A stretch of DNA of 37,973 bases from an uncultured Clostridia bacterium (GTDB lineage Bacteria; Bacillota; Clostridia; Oscillospirales; Ruminococcaceae), in assembly GCA_947626755.1 (NCBI GenBank), contig CANQTP010000026.1, forward strand, positions 1-37,973, read 5' to 3'. Both the position numbers and the translations under genes were made by a program. Shown one piece after another: positions 29,107 through 37,278 of the stretch. How positions within the stretch are numbered: position 1 is the first letter of the stretch; every line of letters begins with the position of its first letter. The notes beneath the pieces are model-generated. The model was not told the origin of the DNA, did no database searches, and saw only the letters and a list, made by a program, of their open reading frames with translations.

Positions 29107-31350
29107 ATGCCCGGTATATTCTTAGAAAGCTGTGAATTTATGAAACTATTAAAAAGCAATCGCTTCTATGCTTTTTTTATTATAATAATAGCAATAGTCA
29201 TTTTTTTAGCAATATATGTGTATTCCATTGTAACAGGAAATATCCTCGAAGATGCGGCAGTCAGCAACATCAGGGAAGTTGCTGTGCATGACCGTAATAC
29301 AATTACGATGTTTATTGAATATAATTGGAAAAATCAGCAGCGTATCGGCGAAAGACTGAAGCGGAACAGTGATAAACTGAAAACCGTAGGTCAGATCAAC
29401 GAGTATCTGGGGCTGGAAGCATATGAATCCACATTTGATAAAGTTTATCTGCTTATGGAAGACGGTTCCTACTATACTGACATTACTTATAGAAAAGACA
29501 GCGAAACGCCCGATTATTACCCGTATATGGATCTGTTTGCGGATACGGATGATTACAAAGTCATCGGTTATGACCCGCTCCCTGTGATGGGTTCTGATAA
29601 GGTCGTCATTTACGGCTATAAATTGTCAGGCAATCCCAAAGATGAAGTATTATCCGGTATAAAAATAGGCGAGGATCAGAAAGAGGTTTATGCTGTGATC
29701 GGCATTTGCAAACGGTCTACTATCATGGACGGTCTTGTCATTGAAAATTATGCCGATGATGCAGGCAATCCGCAAGGATACAGTTCGGTCGTCAATAGAA
29801 ACGGCGAATATGTTGTGGACAGAAAAGATGCGGCAAGTTCCGATCCTGACAGCTTGTTTGACATCATAAAACGCTGCAGCAGTTCTGACCTCACGGCTTC
29901 TGATGTACAGAAAAAAATGAATGCAGGCGAAGAATTCTGGTTTTATATGGAAAAGAACGGTGTCCGTGAACTGAACTACTGCACGCCGTTAAAAAGCAGC
30001 AGCGTCAATTGGTATTTTATCATGTCGGTAAGCGATAAGGTAGTGAAAGATCAGACAGAATTATTTGTCTTGCTTATCATTGCAACAATGAGTGCTGCGG
30101 TAATTGTCATCATCATTGCTTTTGTATCGGCTATTATCATGCAAAGAAAAACGCAGATAGCCCACGCACAGGAAAAAGCACAAAGTGAATTCTTGTCCAA
30201 TATGAGCCACGAGATCCGCACGCCGTTGAATGGTATTATCGGATTAAATTACCTGATGATGAATGCCATCGATTCGCCTGAAAAACATCTTCAAATCAAA
30301 GAATGGCTTAAAAAATCACAGAATACGGCTGAATACCTGCTTGCACTGATAAACGATGTGTTGGATATATCCAAACTTCAGGCGGGTAAAGTTGAAGTTG
30401 CCCGTGCGCCGATGCTTGTCGAAGCAATGTCAGAATCTGTTTGTTCCATGCAGTATGATAATATAACAGGACACGGTATTAAATTTGTAAAAGATGTACA
30501 TATCACAGTTCCCTGTATACAATGTGATGAGGTACATATCAAACAAGTGCTTATGAACATTGTCGGCAATGCGGTAAAATTCACACCGGCAGGCGGGACT
30601 ATCCAATTTACGGTAGATCAGAGCATGATCGATGAAAATCATGTCATGACAACATTTGTATGTGAGGATACAGGCTGCGGCATGAGCAAGGAATTTCTGA
30701 ATGAAATTTTTCATAAATTTACCCAAGACCGCAGCAGCACCTCCAACTCCACCAAAGGCACAGGCTTGGGCATGGCTATCAGCAAGCTGCTTGTCAATGC
30801 TATGGGAGGGGATATACGTGTAGAAAGCGAATTGGACAAAGGCAGTACGTTTACAGTCGAAATTCCCGCTGAAATTTGTGAAATTCCCGACTATATGAAA
30901 ACACATACAGATGAATCTGAAAAAACATCTGACAATTCCAATAACGATGTCAGGTCAATGAAAATTCTTGTAGCCGAGGATAACGAACTTAATGCGGAAA
31001 TACTGATGGAGATATTAAGTCAATCCGGCTTTGATCCCGTACATGCACAGAACGGTCAGGAGGCTGTGGAGATCTTTGAGAGATCAAAGATAAATGAGTT
31101 CAAGATCATACTTATGGATATGCGGATGCCTGTTCTGGACGGCTGTGAAGCGTCGTCAAGGATCAGGGGACTTGTCCGTGAAGATGCCAAAACGGTCACC
31201 ATTTTTGCCTGCACCGCAAACAGTTTTCAAGAGGACAGGGAAAAAGCTTTGGCAAGCGGCATGAATGACTTTCTAACAAAGCCGATCGATATCAATGCCA
31301 TGCTCCGCAAAATGGAAAAAATCGAACGTGAAAAACATAATGTACAATAA
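29107..31350 (+). CDS. Membrane hybrid histidine kinase with receiver domain
   Basis: 747 residues from ATG 29107. An ATG at 29140 (MKLLKSNRFYAFFIIIIAIV) looks like a more natural N-terminus; neither start has a strong binding site. Membrane helix 1 is at ~21-43, an extracellular sensor domain (dCache-like length) at ~45-315, membrane helix 2 at ~318-345. HisKA has SNMSHEIRTPLNGIIG (H368). The HATPase has NIVGNAVKFTPAGG, CEDTGCGMS and GTGLGMAIS. The receiver near 619-740 has LVAEDNELNAEIL, D671 in LMDMRMP and the lysine in FLTKPID. It senses an external signal and autophosphorylates; no separate response regulator is adjacent. The solute-binding lipoprotein gene follows, suggesting a joint sensor. 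Confidence 0.93.
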   Translation: MPGIFLESCEFMKLLKSNRFYAFFIIIIAIVIFLAIYVYSIVTGNILEDAAVSNIREVAVHDRNTITMFIEYNWKNQQRIGERLKRNSDKLKTVGQINEYLGLEAYESTFDKVYLLMEDGSYYTDITYRKDSETPDYYPYMDLFADTDDYKVIGYDPLPVMGSDKVVIYGYKLSGNPKDEVLSGIKIGEDQKEVYAVIGICKRSTIMDGLVIENYADDAGNPQGYSSVVNRNGEYVVDRKDAASSDPDSLFDIIKRCSSSDLTASDVQKKMNAGEEFWFYMEKNGVRELNYCTPLKSSSVNWYFIMSVSDKVVKDQTELFVLLIIATMSAAVIVIIIAFVSAIIMQRKTQIAHAQEKAQSEFLSNMSHEIRTPLNGIIGLNYLMMNAIDSPEKHLQIKEWLKKSQNTAEYLLALINDVLDISKLQAGKVEVARAPMLVEAMSESVCSMQYDNITGHGIKFVKDVHITVPCIQCDEVHIKQVLMNIVGNAVKFTPAGGTIQFTVDQSMIDENHVMTTFVCEDTGCGMSKEFLNEIFHKFTQDRSSTSNSTKGTGLGMAISKLLVNAMGGDIRVESELDKGSTFTVEIPAEICEIPDYMKTHTDESEKTSDNSNNDVRSMKILVAEDNELNAEILMEILSQSGFDPVHAQNGQEAVEIFERSKINEFKIILMDMRMPVLDGCEASSRIRGLVREDAKTVTIFACTANSFQEDREKALASGMNDFLTKPIDINAMLRKMEKIEREKHNVQ

Positions 31351-31360
31351 GGAGAAAAAA

Positions 31361-32746
31361 ATGAAAAGAAGAATTACTGCATTTTTATTGCAGGTCATTT
31401 TAGCAACGTCATTCTGTCTTTCCGGGTGTTCTGAACCTCCAAAAACAGAAAAGGAAATTATTATAAAAGTACCTCACTCCAATACAATGAATTGCATCGC
31501 CGATGAAAATATAAAAAATGTCTATACTCTTCTCGAACTTGCAAGTCAGGATTTTATGGCACAATATGACAAAAATGTAAAAATAAAAGTCGTGGAATTT
31601 GAAAGCGGCGAGGAAACAAAAGCCATCACCAATTCTTTCGGAACAAGCGATGCAGCAGATATATTATATGACGGATTTTTCAATATGAGTTCGTTTATCC
31701 ATACGGGAAAGGTCGTTCCGATAGACGATGTCCTTACGCCTGAAATGGAAAAAGATATATATCCCACGTTTCTGGAACACGGGCGATTTAATGATAAGCT
31801 CTATATGATGCCCTATATGAGTTCCGAGAACATTCTAATATATAACAGGGAAATGCTTGAGCAATATGGCTTAGGCGAATATATTGACGAGGGAGAAGTT
31901 ATTTCAGAATGGAGTATTGATGACTGGACAAAGATACTGGATACGCTTGCGGACGGATTTGCAAAAGAGGGCAAAGGCAGAGTTCCCATGATGATGTACG
32001 CAAAGGATAATCAGGGGGACACGCACATAATGACAATGCTTCGTGCTTTCGGCGGTGATCTGTTTGACAGCAGCAATCAGTTTGATCTTGCGGATAATCC
32101 CGATATAATTGCTGCACTAAGGTGGCTTCAGAATGGTGTGGATCGTGGCTGGTATATGCCTGCTCCATATTACAAGACCATGTCCGATAACAGCAGTAAA
32201 TTCAAAATGGACGAGCTTACCTTTTATAACTTTAATCTTGGAAGCTCAACGTACAGCAGAGTAAAAGAGGATTACAATGCGGAAACTAAAACATTCAAGA
32301 AATACGGCTTTGTAAATTATCCGGGCAATCACTGCACTATTTTCAACGATGGATTTGAGGTTTTCGATAACGGCGACAACGAAAAAATAGAGATCGCAAA
32401 AGATTTCATAAGATATTTCTATGAAACCGATAAATGGCTTGAATGTTCCGCCGGAAGTATCCCGGTAAGTAAAAAAGTCATGGAAAAATATAAAGATGAT
32501 ATATTACTTTTGGAGGCATTTTCACAGAATTCCGTCAATTCAGTGGATTATACGCATAATCTCCCGAACTGGCAAGGCAATGATGATTCTGTCAGGAACG
32601 TATTTTACAAAGAAATAGCGCTTCTGATGCTCAAGGACGCAGATGGTAATTTTGCTGTTACGCCTGAAGAATGTGCGGAAAATTTGCAGAAAAAATTAAA
32701 TGCAGCTATATCGGAAGGACAAAAAAACAGTACGCTTCATGACTGA
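31361..32746 (+). CDS. Extracellular solute-binding lipoprotein (family 1)
   Basis: The gene encodes 461 residues from ATG 31361 behind AAGGAG, 10 bp after the kinase stop. The lipoprotein signal is MKRRITAFLLQVILATSFCL with the lipobox LSGC (C23). The body resembles ABC sugar-binding proteins of family 1: a mobile two-lobe type with NSFGTSDAADILYDGFF, LYMMPYMSSENILIYNREML and SAGSIPVSKKVMEKY. No permease genes are near, so it may capture a ligand for the neighbouring sensor kinase, not for import. Being in the same transcript as the kinase supports that. Confidence 0.9.
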   Translation: MKRRITAFLLQVILATSFCLSGCSEPPKTEKEIIIKVPHSNTMNCIADENIKNVYTLLELASQDFMAQYDKNVKIKVVEFESGEETKAITNSFGTSDAADILYDGFFNMSSFIHTGKVVPIDDVLTPEMEKDIYPTFLEHGRFNDKLYMMPYMSSENILIYNREMLEQYGLGEYIDEGEVISEWSIDDWTKILDTLADGFAKEGKGRVPMMMYAKDNQGDTHIMTMLRAFGGDLFDSSNQFDLADNPDIIAALRWLQNGVDRGWYMPAPYYKTMSDNSSKFKMDELTFYNFNLGSSTYSRVKEDYNAETKTFKKYGFVNYPGNHCTIFNDGFEVFDNGDNEKIEIAKDFIRYFYETDKWLECSAGSIPVSKKVMEKYKDDILLLEAFSQNSVNSVDYTHNLPNWQGNDDSVRNVFYKEIALLMLKDADGNFAVTPEECAENLQKKLNAAISEGQKNSTLHD

Positions 32747-32891
32747 TCCGAGCGTTGAGGTATGCATTTGTTTTTCATCAGATCCATTTTCCAAAAAAAG
32801 AGTACATTCGTTTGTTGCTTCATTATTTTCTTATTGTTTATAGTGCAACAAAAATCAAGCAGACCATGACTATAATAAAGCATAAATTGAG

Positions 32892-32933
32892 CATAAAAAT
32901 ACCGATAGGAGCAATTCTATCGGTATTTTTATG
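32892..32933. terminator. Bidirectional intrinsic terminator
   Basis: CATAAAAATACCGATAG (32892-32908) pairs with CTATCGGTATTTTTATG (32917-32933): a 17-bp stem with an 8-base loop, with T-runs on both strands. It lies between the convergent kinase/lipoprotein operon and the ABC-transporter operon, and serves both. Nothing else was seen in 32747-32971. Confidence 0.92.
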
Positions 32934-32971
32934 CGGAAATTATATTGTCAAATTATGTTTATTATTGTGCG

Positions 32972-33613
32972 TTACCAACCTCTTACTTTTGACAGAACGC
33001 CCTTATCCATTTCACAAACAGTATCACAAAGCACATCAATATCTTCGGCAGAATGTGATGCTATTAAAATTGTCTTGCCTTGTTCTTTTAGATCAAGCAG
33101 ATATTTTCTCATGTCGGCAACCCCGTCCTTGTCAAGACCGTTCATCGGTTCATCAAGAATAAGCAGATCGGGATCTTCCATGATAGCCTGTGCAAGCCCT
33201 AAACGCTGACGCATACCCAAACTGTACTTTTTTACATGAAGTTTCAGGTCTGGATCAAGTCCGACTTTAACCATTGCTTTTTTTATTTCCGAAACGCCGA
33301 TTTTTTTATTCAGATCTGCCAGAAGTTTTAAATTTTTAAACCCCGAATAATAAGGGATAAATCCGGGCGTTTCTATAATTATGCCGATATTTTCGGGGAA
33401 ATCGCAGTCCTTTCCCACACGTTTTTCGTTTACAATTATTTCGCCGATCGTAGGTCTTACAAATCCGCAGATACATTTCATCAGCATTGTTTTGCCGCTG
33501 CCGTTTCGTCCGATCAAGCCATGAATTTTACCTTTTGCAAATTCAATATTTATATTTTTTAATATATCATTTTTTTGTATGGTTAAAGATAATTTGTCAA
33601 TTTTTATCATCAT
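32972..33613 (-). CDS. ABC transporter ATP-binding protein
   Basis: The gene encodes 213 residues from ATG 33613 (overlapping the permease stop, TAATG) or 33610, behind GGAG; an ATG at 33652 lies inside the permease gene. It contains Walker A GRNGSGKT, signature YSLGMRQRLGLAQA, Walker B LLILDEP and the switch histidine region ILIASHSAEDI. It is of the short, antibiotic/bacteriocin-resistance or export type (as in BcrA/lantibiotic immunity) that works with separate permeases. It is the last gene of the operon. Confidence 0.93.
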   Translation of the reverse strand: MMIKIDKLSLTIQKNDILKNINIEFAKGKIHGLIGRNGSGKTMLMKCICGFVRPTIGEIIVNEKRVGKDCDFPENIGIIIETPGFIPYYSGFKNLKLLADLNKKIGVSEIKKAMVKVGLDPDLKLHVKKYSLGMRQRLGLAQAIMEDPDLLILDEPMNGLDKDGVADMRKYLLDLKEQGKTILIASHSAEDIDVLCDTVCEMDKGVLSKVRGW

Positions 33614-34449
33614 TATTCTCCTATCTGCATCGTTTTCAGATATTGTCTGCACAGCACAAATAGTCCGATCACCAACATTAACAAATATAAAACAGAACCC
33701 CAGAGCGGGAAATTAATATCTGAGAAAAAAGAATTGTAATGCAGACCAAATTCTATATGCGCAAGTGGGAAAATCCACTTAAAACTTCCTCCGAAATATA
33801 TCGCCGAACCGCCTACTACTGTAACAGCCGTGCCTGCTATCATAGCCATAGTTTCCTTTCCAATTATTGCTCCAAATAACATAAATATGCCGATTATGAT
33901 AAGATATAGCCACATCATACTGAATGAATAAAATAAAACTTGGTGAGGATTTCCGTGTGCAATAATTGATGAATCTAAAAAAAGCAATGGATTATTACTA
34001 TATAATTCAGGAAACTGCTCACGCATTTGCGTCATATACAGACTCCAATTTTCGTTTAAACAAATATATTTTAAAACAAAAAATATACTCCCCAAAAACA
34101 TTATCAACAATATCAGAAAAGAAGAAACTATAATGAATGCAACTTCTCCATATATCCAGTATCTCTTTTTTGTTCTTATTATTTGAAAATACTGTGTTTT
34201 GCAAAACGGAAAATTGCTGAGCAGTATCAGATAAATTAATGGGATCAGAACGACATTTGTGCTTCTGGTACAAAGAAGAATAAATGGTTCTGAAATTTCA
34301 ACAGCGAATTTACTTTCTTCACATATTGTTTTCATTGGCGAAAGGATACTTTCATATAAAAGTACAATAAAAAACAAAATGAGCAATATTTTTGTTTGTC
34401 TCAGGACTTGAAATAGTTCTGTTTTTAATATATAAATAATTTTTTTCAT
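33613..34449 (-). CDS. ABC transporter permease
   Basis: The gene encodes 278 residues from ATG 34449 with an overlap to the upstream permease stop. Six hydrophobic segments are visible (e.g. QTKILLILFFIVLLYESI; VVLIPLIYLILLSNFPF; VAFIIVSSFLILLIMFLGSI; MMWLYLIIIGIFMLFGAIIG; AMIAGTAVTVVGGSAIYFGG; WGSVLYLLMLVIGLFVLCRQ), the layout of ABC-2-type permeases. It would form the membrane part with the other permease and the ATPase. Substrate unknown, possibly a peptide or bacteriocin. Confidence 0.85.
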   Translation of the reverse strand: MKKIIYILKTELFQVLRQTKILLILFFIVLLYESILSPMKTICEESKFAVEISEPFILLCTRSTNVVLIPLIYLILLSNFPFCKTQYFQIIRTKKRYWIYGEVAFIIVSSFLILLIMFLGSIFFVLKYICLNENWSLYMTQMREQFPELYSNNPLLFLDSSIIAHGNPHQVLFYSFSMMWLYLIIIGIFMLFGAIIGKETMAMIAGTAVTVVGGSAIYFGGSFKWIFPLAHIEFGLHYNSFFSDINFPLWGSVLYLLMLVIGLFVLCRQYLKTMQIGE

Positions 34450-35342
34450 CTGTTATCTCCTATGGAATACCGAACCAACTTATCAAATATAAAATATAAA
34501 ATTAATGCTAATATACTGAATAGTATGAAAAAATAAACAAATGACGTATGCAAGTTGTTTCCCGGATAGCTGAAACAGCGTGTATAATTTGACGGAAACA
34601 GCAAATAAATGAATTTTAGCAGTATATTGTCCGAGCGTTCAGTTGCGGCATACAGCCATGAGGAATATAATATACTGCATTTCAGTGAAATGTACTGCAC
34701 AATCATAGGCAAAGTAAAAGATAAGAAGCGATCATGAAAAATGCAATAGCAGATAACCGATAAAACGGGAAAAATGCCGCACACCAGACAACAATTGACC
34801 GATTTCTTAACAAGTGCTGCAACTCTTGACCATACTGTTTTCCCATATATCTCAAATAATACTTCATCATTAAATTTTTCTATTGCCGGAAATGTAAGCT
34901 TAATTATAACAGAATAAATAACAATTCCTATTACAGCGATCAACACTCCACTGCAAAAAATCACAAAAAACAGGCTTGAAACATATTTACGTTTATTCAT
35001 GCGAATAAGAACAGGAATTTGAAATTTACCGGAATTTTGCTCGTAGATCAGAATTCCCGGAAAGGCTGTGATAACCGAAATTGCAACCACAAACCAAGGG
35101 GAAACGTCATAATTTAAAATCAAAATATATGAATTGCACTGCACACAATTTGCGGTTTTGGCATATAGATCAGAGTCAAGAAAAATTTCAAAAGCAGAAT
35201 ATCTTATTCCATCAATTTCCGCAGCATCTCCAAAAGCACAAAGAAAAATAAATATAACTATTGCCCCATAGAACGCAAATGAGCAAAATATTTCTTTCCA
35301 CAAAATATTAATATAGTTCAATGATTTATTCATAGCGAACAT
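34446..35342 (-). CDS. ABC transporter permease, second subunit
   Basis: 298 residues from ATG 35342 (MFAMNKSLNYINILW), with AGGAG six bases upstream; an ATG at 35369 is far inside the lipoprotein gene and ATG 35333 has poorer spacing. It overlaps the lipoprotein stop. About six hydrophobic segments (e.g. FAFYGAIVIFIFLCAF; WFVVAISVITAFPGILIY; YVSSLFFVIFCSGVLIAVIG; FVYFFILFSILALILYFIF) make it an ABC-2-like permease. Little sequence identity is visible with the other permease, as is usual in such two-permease sets. Confidence 0.82.
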   Translation of the reverse strand: MFAMNKSLNYINILWKEIFCSFAFYGAIVIFIFLCAFGDAAEIDGIRYSAFEIFLDSDLYAKTANCVQCNSYILILNYDVSPWFVVAISVITAFPGILIYEQNSGKFQIPVLIRMNKRKYVSSLFFVIFCSGVLIAVIGIVIYSVIIKLTFPAIEKFNDEVLFEIYGKTVWSRVAALVKKSVNCCLVCGIFPVLSVICYCIFHDRFLSFTLPMIVQYISLKCSILYSSWLYAATERSDNILLKFIYLLFPSNYTRCFSYPGNNLHTSFVYFFILFSILALILYFIFDKLVRYSIGDNR

Positions 35343-36471
35343 ATACCTCTCCTGTGCACGCATTGACATTCAAATAAATTATGCTGTATTCCTGAATACC
35401 AATGTCTGTAATAGTAAATTGCCACATAGGTTCTAAAGTAACTCCGCTTACACCCCAATATGATGTTTCATCAGCAATTTCACGCATACAGTATAAGAGT
35501 TCAGCTTCTTTTATTGTAAAGATGTGTTCTTGACTTAAAAAATCAGATATTATTGAACACGCTTTGTCGTAATCTATTGTGACATCACATATTTCCGCTG
35601 ATGACGCAATATCAGAATTCAAAGCGCATGTCCATATCCAATCTACAGATGTATCGGTAAGCATTAATAATTTCATTGTATTTGATACCATTCTGTAATT
35701 CTCAAGATCTGCTCCTTGGCTTGGGTCAATAGGAATATTGTCATAATTCAGTCCAAATGTAAAGTAGTATCCGTATGAGTTTTCTGAAAATTTATATACT
35801 TCTGCCTTTATCGGTGTATATACACATATATCCGAACATATATTTGTGGGATTATTTTCATTCAGATATTCCAAAGCATATGCAAGTGCATCCTGTACTG
35901 AAACGCTTTTCCCATTTAAAGTATATTGATCCTCGATAACATTTCCGTTGGTCAGATCATACTTTTCAGAAAGCGATCCGCTAAAATACGGACGCCAACT
36001 CCATGTTTCATTAAAGTCAATATTTAAAATATCTTTTACAGCTTTACAATTGTAAAGTTCTATTTTTCCCGCAGGGTTTATATCCATATAAAAATTGCTG
36101 TCAATACACCGCATATATAAAGTGCTTATATAATCTTCATCAGTCATATCGTTATATTTTATATCCGTATTTTCATTATCGTTTAACCACACATCACAAT
36201 AAATATTCTCCTGATCAATTGCAGAATTACAATATTCTTTTGCGGTTTCCTGAATTTTAAAGAAAGTATCGGCTGAAATTCCGGGATACTTAAAGTATAG
36301 TTTATGCCACTCCCCGGATCCCGGAGTGTTAATAATTACATTTGTATTATTAAGGTCAAGATTGCTGCAACTATTGTTTTCTTGTGTATTTTCAAAATTT
36401 TGATTTGTAGAACACCCGACCAAGCCTGCAATAATTAAAATTGCCTCAAACAAAGATAAAAACTTTTTCAT
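35326..36471 (-). CDS. Lipoprotein of the ABC-transporter operon (family not recognised)
   Basis: The gene encodes 381 residues from ATG 36471. The lipoprotein signal is MKKFLSLFEAILIIAGLVGC with C20 in LVGC. The long acidic extracellular part is rich in N, D, S and Y (e.g. HKLYFKYPGISADTFFKIQE; SWRPYFSGSLSEKYD; YSIIYLNVNACTGEVYVRYE near the end). The final part with a TGEVYVRY ending resembles PepSY-like or YycI-like folds, but this is only an impression. It overlaps both the tiny upstream peptide gene (ATGA) and the downstream permease. Probably a surface receptor or immunity lipoprotein for the transporter. Confidence 0.75.
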   Translation of the reverse strand: MKKFLSLFEAILIIAGLVGCSTNQNFENTQENNSCSNLDLNNTNVIINTPGSGEWHKLYFKYPGISADTFFKIQETAKEYCNSAIDQENIYCDVWLNDNENTDIKYNDMTDEDYISTLYMRCIDSNFYMDINPAGKIELYNCKAVKDILNIDFNETWSWRPYFSGSLSEKYDLTNGNVIEDQYTLNGKSVSVQDALAYALEYLNENNPTNICSDICVYTPIKAEVYKFSENSYGYYFTFGLNYDNIPIDPSQGADLENYRMVSNTMKLLMLTDTSVDWIWTCALNSDIASSAEICDVTIDYDKACSIISDFLSQEHIFTIKEAELLYCMREIADETSYWGVSGVTLEPMWQFTITDIGIQEYSIIYLNVNACTGEVYVRYE

Positions 36472-36581
36472 GACTTGCTTTCTCCTTGCTCTATGTCAAC
36501 ATCAGCCCGACACGCAACAAAGCCGTAAATCAGCGCAGCAGTTGTCATTATGTACAGCGCTTTCCTTAAATTCAGATTCAT
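36468..36581 (-). CDS. 37-residue membrane peptide or mini-lipoprotein, first gene of the ABC operon
   Basis: ATG 36581 is preceded by AAAAAGGAAG at good spacing. The product MNLNLRKALYIMTTAALIYG is followed by FVACRADVDIEQGESKS. A basic start, a 17-residue hydrophobic helix and a cysteine (FVAC, close to a lipobox) point to a membrane-anchored or lipid-modified peptide. Its stop overlaps the lipoprotein start by ATGA, so translation is coupled. It may be a leader, a signalling peptide or a transporter subunit. Confidence 0.7.
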   Translation of the reverse strand: MNLNLRKALYIMTTAALIYGFVACRADVDIEQGESKS

Positions 36582-36612
36582 CTGAACACTTCCTTTTTAA
36601 TTTGATAAACCA

Positions 36613-36641
36613 AGTATACCATACAAAAAAATGCAATTCAA
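36613..36641 (-). promoter_or_regulatory. Promoter of the ABC-transporter operon
   Basis: Minus-strand TTGAAT (36636-36641), 17 bp, TATACT (36613-36618). Transcription would start near 36606 and run into the 37-residue ORF. The -35 box is directly adjacent to the GGTTACA repeat array. Confidence 0.8.
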
Positions 36642-36645
36642 CAAA

Positions 36646-36715
36646 TGTAACCAAATTATAACCTTTTTGGGTGAAACTGTAATAATTTTGTAACCTTTGT
36701 AGCCATTTTGTAACC
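36646..36715. promoter_or_regulatory. Helically phased GGTTACA repeat array upstream of the -35 box
   Basis: Read on the plus strand, TGTAACC-type heptamers start at 36646 (TGTAACC), 36657 (TATAACC), 36678 (TGTAATA), 36689 (TGTAACC), 36698 (TGTAGCC) and 36709 (TGTAACC), with a weak unit at 36668. Intervals are 11, 11, 10, 11, 9 and 11 bp, i.e. the same face of the helix. The nearest unit is 4 bp from the -35 box, as expected for cooperative activator binding. No cognate regulator gene is adjacent. Confidence 0.7.
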
Positions 36716-36899
36716 GCTTCTGCTATTAAATGGTAATTCTCCGCTAATAAAAACTGATGTCTTTAGTCTGATAGTAAAATAGTTTAATTTTGTCCCCACA
36801 AAAATCTGTGCTTGCTAAGAAAATCCAGTTATTCTCCCCAGTTGAGCGGCAAATTATTCTCCACGGTTGAAAAACATATTCAACGCGGTAGAAAACAGC

Positions 36900-37075
36900 A
36901 TGATACCTTACAAAGATCCATAAATCATCGGTCTTGACCTCGGTTATGGGAATATCAAGACCGCAAACATCTGCTTTCCGACAGGCGTTACAGTTCACGA
37001 TACCGAACCTGTTTTCAAAGGTAAAACTTTGCTTTACAAAGGGATCTATTACAAGATCGGAGAATGCAGCGAAAG
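36900..37075 (+). pseudogene. ParM-like (actin-like segregation protein) N-terminal remnant
   Basis: Frame from ATG 36900: MIPYKDP, then an in-frame TAA (36921-36923), then IIGLDLGYGNIKTAN, FPTGVTVHDTEPVFKGKTLL and YKGIYYKIGE. The phosphate-binding GLDLGYGNIKT motif and FPTGV/YYKIGE elements are those of ParM/actin-like segregation proteins of Firmicutes plasmids and conjugative elements. Similarity stops near 37073 and the frame continues into unrelated codons; a full protein is about 300 residues. The remnant is thus broken by a nonsense codon and a 3' truncation. Confidence 0.75.
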
Positions 37076-37121
37076 CAGCAAGCATAGCTTTTGTGGGAAC
37101 AAAATCAATTATAAGCAAAAC

Positions 37122-37150
37122 TTGACAGGTCGGTGTTTGTATGATATAAT
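37122..37150 (+). promoter_or_regulatory. Perfect consensus promoter next to the second IS copy
   Basis: TTGACA (37122-37127), 17 bp, TATAAT (37145-37150). It reads toward a 20-residue ORF (37200) and the IS end. Confidence 0.85.
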
Positions 37151-37199
37151 CATGCTGTCAGATAAACTGACCGATAAATTTAAATTTAGGTGGTAAATA

Positions 37200-37262
37200 A
37201 TGAAGAAAAGATATTGTATAATATCTCAAATATTGCTTCTGTTCTGGTTTTCCTTGATATGA
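37200..37262 (+). pseudogene. Truncated signal-peptide-like ORF at the IS border
   Basis: ATG 37200 follows AGGTGG and a consensus promoter. It encodes MKKRYCIISQILLLFWFSLI and then a TGA, 16 bp before the IS edge. The basic start and hydrophobic run look like a signal peptide or membrane anchor; the rest is missing, probably removed when the IS arrived (or by a frameshift just before it). A true 20-residue peptide is possible. Confidence 0.5.
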
Positions 37263-37278
37263 CAGGTGTCTATTTCGG

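Noticed and set aside
36646-36715. CRISPR-like array
   Set aside because: Units are 7 bp with 2-4 bp gaps; too short for CRISPR and placed as an operator array at a promoter.
36744-37118. 124-residue minus-strand ORF
   Set aside because: It is antisense to the ParM-like remnant, has no ribosome binding site and an unlikely composition; a shadow frame.
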